DNA of 7,431 nt from Phycisphaerae bacterium (GTDB taxonomy: Bacteria > Planctomycetota > Phycisphaerae > Tepidisphaerales > Tepidisphaeraceae), in NCBI GenBank assembly GCA_014380825.1, contig JACMJD010000724.1, positions 1 to 7,431 on the forward strand. Reading direction: 5' to 3'. Below, in pieces: positions 5,441-7,431 of this stretch. The position numbers and the translations under genes were made by a program. Each line of letters opens with the position of its first letter. Within the stretch, counting starts at the first letter, position 1. A model generated the notes under the pieces. The model was not told where the DNA came from. It saw only the letters and a program-made list of their open reading frames with translations, and made no database searches.

Positions 5441-5447
5441 GCACCGC

Positions 5448-5834
5448 ATGAAGCGCAAAGACATAATAGTTAGGGACGTGATTCGTCACGACGTGAAGCT
5501 CGGCTTCGCGATCGTTGGTGTGTTCATGTTTTTGGTCATGGTCTATATCTTTTTCTATGCCCGCGATGGATCGATACCTGACCACGCGCCAGCCAATAGC
5601 AACACACCACAGTACGTCCGTACTGACGGTGATCCGCTGGCGTACATCGCTCCGCACTCGCGTGGTGGCTGGGGCGTCGTCGGCGACGCGGACAAGCGGC
5701 TGAACGATCAGGCGGTGAAGGACGGGACGCGGCTGCTGTCCGCTTACATGCTGCGCGACAGCGCGACGCGCATCTGGATCATCACTGAGGCGGACCGATC
5801 CGCGACGACGATCTTGCTGCCGGACGAATATTGA
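5448..5834 (+). CDS. Single-pass membrane protein, unknown function
   Basis: 128 residues from ATG 5448 to TGA 5832-5834. An in-frame ATG at 5412 would add 12 residues, but it lies in the presumed -35 box. The N terminus is basic (MKRKDIIVRDVIRHDVK), followed by one strong membrane helix at about residues 18-38 (LGFAIVGVFMFLVMVYIFFYA) and a hydrophilic domain of about 90 residues. By the positive-inside rule, the N terminus is cytoplasmic and the domain lies outside. The ending TRIWIITEADRSATTILLPDEY reads as beta strands with a loop. No family, catalytic motif or lipobox is recognised. It diverges from the HEPN-like gene and precedes the methyltransferase after a 216-bp gap with hairpins. 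Small membrane proteins of this kind are common in phage and defence islands, but its role is not deducible. Confidence 0.7.
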   Translation: MKRKDIIVRDVIRHDVKLGFAIVGVFMFLVMVYIFFYARDGSIPDHAPANSNTPQYVRTDGDPLAYIAPHSRGGWGVVGDADKRLNDQAVKDGTRLLSAYMLRDSATRIWIITEADRSATTILLPDEY

Positions 5835-5856
5835 CGCTGCCCGAAGGGGTACAGCG
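5835..5856 (+). terminator. Stem-loop directly after the stop codon, terminator-like
   Basis: CGCTG (5835-5839) pairs with CAGCG (5852-5856), and CCC (5840-5842) with GGG (5847-5849) around loop GAAG, with a two-base bulge. It begins immediately after TGA 5832-5834. No T-run follows, so termination is only suggested. Confidence 0.3.
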
Positions 5857-5943
5857 CCTTGCAAACCACCCGATATTGTGGAGCGTTAGCAATCGTCGCC
5901 GGGGTAGCGCGGGAACATTCCAGAGCCGTCTGGGCTCCGGTCG

Positions 5944-6066
5944 ATGAACTGTAACTCTCGGCCTGCTCAGGAAAACCGAAAAGTGCAGCGCCGCCCACCG
6001 TTCGTCGTCGGTGGGTACAGGGTGTGCGTTCGCCGTGGAAAACGTGTCCTATGCCGCAGAAGATGA
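5944..6066 (+). CDS. Possible 40-aa highly basic protein overlapping the methyltransferase 5' end
   Basis: ATG 5944 to TGA 6064-6066 gives 40 residues. The C-terminal part (PPFVVGGYRVCVRRGKRVLC then RRR) alternates hydrophobic and Arg residues and contains two Cys. Its TGA overlaps an in-frame ATG of the methyltransferase at 6063 in an ATGA arrangement typical of translational coupling. There is no Shine-Dalgarno and codon bias is moderate, so it may be chance. It could be a small DNA- or RNA-binding regulator if real. Confidence 0.22.
   Translation: MNCNSRPAQENRKVQRRPPFVVGGYRVCVRRGKRVLCRRR
5994..6015 (+). promoter_or_regulatory. 7-bp stem-loop in the methyltransferase leader
   Basis: CCCACCG (5994-6000) and CGGTGGG (6009-6015) pair perfectly around an eight-base loop, 35 bases before ATG 6051. 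A weaker 5-bp hairpin (GAGCC/GGCTC) lies at 5923-5937. They may attenuate or regulate methyltransferase expression; nothing else is seen in 5857-5993 apart from the weak small ORF. Confidence 0.35.
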
Positions 6067-7205
6067 AGCTAAAGAAACGCCGCACCGCTAAGCTAAGCCG
6101 GGCGGCGTCTGACCGTCGTAGGCTTCGGAAGATGTCGTTTACCGCTACCGAGTTTTCGCAGGGGTTGCCGTCCGATCGACCACCCGTCCAGATCATCAGG
6201 TCGGATGCACTCACAGGTCTCCAGCAGTTGCCCGACGCCTCTGTTCAGGCGTGCATGACATCGCCGCCGTACTACCTACTCCGGCGCTACGGGACATCGT
6301 CGGAATGGCCAGACGGCTGGCGCGGCGAACTGGGCCACGAGTTGCATCCGCACGACTACGTCCGCCACCTGCTGATGATCTTCGATCAAGCGTGGCGGGT
6401 GCTGAAAGGCGACGGCTGCCTCTGGGTCAATCTCGCCGACACGTACAACAACAAGCAGGGCAAGAAGGGGACGACCAACGCTCCGAACGGCTCGAACGGC
6501 CGCTATGACGCAGGTGGCAAAGGATACGCGGAGAGTCTGCGTCAGCAGCCAGAGTTCTTCAAACACTTCGTTCCGAGCATCCCGCACAAATCAGAGATGG
6601 GCGTACCGTTCCGCTTCCACCTTGCGATGACTGATGCCTCGTTTCGGAAGTTCATCGGCGCGGGTGAGGGTCCGCAGTGGACTTGCCGCAGAACGGTGAT
6701 CTGGGCAAAATCCATCCAACGTGTGGAGTCGAAAACGACGGAAGGAAACTCGATGCCGGAGCCGACGCGCGATCGGCCGTCGCGCAACTATGAGTTCTTG
6801 TTCCTCTTCACAAAGCAACCTGATTATTACTTCGATCGGTCTGCGATCGACGCACCGGCGCGATCGAGCTACAAGCCGGGTGAGCGCGCTAACGCCGGCT
6901 CCGTGTGGGAGACTCGCGTTAACATCCTCACCGATAGCAGCGACGGGGAGGACGGCTGGTGGAATCTCAAACCTGAGGCGTCGCCGTACCGTCACGTTGC
7001 GATGTGGCCGCGTGCGCTCGTGCGGCAGATGATGCTTCCGACGACGCGCGAGAGTGACGTCGTGCTGGACATGTTCGCGGGCAGCGGCACGACCGGAGAG
7101 GTCGCGATAGAAATGAAGCGCCGCGCCGTACTGATCGAGTCATCAAAGACGTGTCTCGCGGCGCTGGATGATCGCATTCTCAAGGCGACTGAGCGTCTGT
7201 ATTGA
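6051..7205 (+). CDS. Beta-class DNA methyltransferase, probably N4-cytosine
   Basis: 384 residues from ATG 6051 to TGA 7203-7205. The catalytic motif IV TSPPY (70-74) comes first, and the AdoMet-binding motif LDMFAGSGTT (339-348) comes near the C terminus. This order defines the beta class. SPPY is usual in enzymes making N4-methylcytosine, DPPY in N6-adenine ones, so N4-cytosine is favoured but not proven. Other family marks are DQAWRVLKGDGCLWVNLADT (112-131), RRTVIWAK (213-220), NYEFLFLFTKQPDYYFD (246-262) and HVAMWPRALV (315-324). The variable middle is the likely target-recognition region; the target cannot be predicted. Start is uncertain: GTG 6024, ATG 6063 (overlapping a small ORF stop) and ATG 6132 are in frame, none with a strong Shine-Dalgarno. 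Before residue 28 the N terminus is very basic. The gene directly downstream may be the partner endonuclease. Confidence 0.93.
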   Translation: MPQKMKLKKRRTAKLSRAASDRRRLRKMSFTATEFSQGLPSDRPPVQIIRSDALTGLQQLPDASVQACMTSPPYYLLRRYGTSSEWPDGWRGELGHELHPHDYVRHLLMIFDQAWRVLKGDGCLWVNLADTYNNKQGKKGTTNAPNGSNGRYDAGGKGYAESLRQQPEFFKHFVPSIPHKSEMGVPFRFHLAMTDASFRKFIGAGEGPQWTCRRTVIWAKSIQRVESKTTEGNSMPEPTRDRPSRNYEFLFLFTKQPDYYFDRSAIDAPARSSYKPGERANAGSVWETRVNILTDSSDGEDGWWNLKPEASPYRHVAMWPRALVRQMMLPTTRESDVVLDMFAGSGTTGEVAIEMKRRAVLIESSKTCLAALDDRILKATERLY

Positions 7206-7220
7206 ACAGCGGAGACGACT

Positions 7221-7228
7221 GGGGAAGG
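7221..7228 (+). promoter_or_regulatory. Strong Shine-Dalgarno GGGGAAGG
   Basis: This purine run ends six bases before TTG 7235 and is the strongest ribosome site in the window. It favours this TTG over an in-frame TTG at 7202 (overlapping the methyltransferase stop as TTGA) and an ATG at 7268. Confidence 0.55.
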
Positions 7229-7234
7229 CATCGC

Positions 7235-7431
7235 TTGTCATCGAAGAAGTCCGGCGAATCATCACCGATGGGTCGTGCGACGCGCCAGAGAGTGCTCGCG
7301 CAACACTTCGAGCAGCGACCCGTCAGCGTCGATCGCGCCTGGGAATTCGTCTATCGCGAGCTTCTGTGGATCGACAGCAGCAACGGACTCGCCCACCTTT
7401 ACGAAAGCGATAAAGCGCAGCCGGGCCGATC
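7235..7431 (+). CDS. Unrecognised protein, 5' part only; candidate partner restriction endonuclease
   Basis: 65 residues from TTG 7235 run open to the window end. The basic, Ser-rich start (MSSKKSGESSPMGRATRQR) is followed by a helical, well-folded-looking segment, including RAWEFVYRELLWIDSSNGLA and then HLYESDKAQPGR. Codon third positions are GC-rich as in neighbours. I do not recognise the family. The gene begins 29 bp after a beta-class methyltransferase, in the same direction and with its own strong Shine-Dalgarno. That is the usual arrangement for a type II restriction enzyme next to its methylase, so that is my leading guess. No PD-(D/E)xK or other nuclease motif is visible in the part present. 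It could instead be a mismatch-nicking enzyme, a phage protein or an unrelated gene. Confidence 0.6.
   Translation, partial: MSSKKSGESSPMGRATRQRVLAQHFEQRPVSVDRAWEFVYRELLWIDSSNGLAHLYESDKAQPGR

Noticed and set aside
5280..5864. 194-residue minus-strand open frame
   Set aside because: It lies antisense to the membrane protein gene and out of frame with the HEPN-like gene, and is Arg/Val/His-rich without folded-protein character.
5835..6050. Integron attC-type recombination site
   Set aside because: No matched GTTRRRY and RYYYAAC core sites in the required arrangement were found near the hairpins.
5744..6214. 156-residue minus-strand open frame
   Set aside because: It is antisense to the end of the membrane protein gene and to the methyltransferase start, with Ser/Arg-rich noise composition.

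Overview
The window looks like chromosomal DNA of a GC-rich bacterium, tentatively a planctomycete. I infer this from the family mix (a HEAT-type protein, a TPR plus O-GlcNAc-transferase-like protein) and from a degenerate T-rich short tandem repeat of a kind I associate with that phylum. No gene here fixes the taxonomy.

Left part, about 1-3632, ordinary chromosome. The 3' end of a large HEAT-like protein gene (+ strand, cut by the window start) converges on a two-gene minus-strand operon. The operon is a TPR/SPINDLY-type glycosyltransferase (1723-3477) followed 8 bp later by a DUF6065-like protein (935-1714). A nested inverted-repeat element separates the convergent genes. A tRNA-Glu(TTC) with its own sigma70-like promoter lies upstream of the operon on the + strand.

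Middle, about 3633-4303, has no convincing protein gene. It holds a run of nested GC-rich stem-loops (3676-3876) that could be a structured RNA, a promoter-like pair of boxes, and then about 290 bp of degenerate TTTNGGNN/TTTCGG repeat.

Right part, about 4304-7431, reads as an accessory island. It holds a 48-residue two-helix membrane protein with a clear Shine-Dalgarno, an unrecognised small protein whose reading frame appears to shift near its end, a minus-strand protein with a HEPN-like RxxxxH motif, a divergent single-pass membrane protein, a beta-class DNA methyltransferase (TSPPY early, FAGSGTT late), and the start of an unrecognised gene with a strong Shine-Dalgarno 29 bp after the methyltransferase. 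By position that last gene is a candidate partner restriction enzyme. The tRNA-Glu beside the island is a plausible integration site, but no integrase or attachment repeat is visible.

The points I would check first are the RNA-like region after the tRNA, the identity of the truncated gene after the methyltransferase, the pairing of the glycosyltransferase with the DUF6065-like protein, and the apparent frameshift at about 4740.
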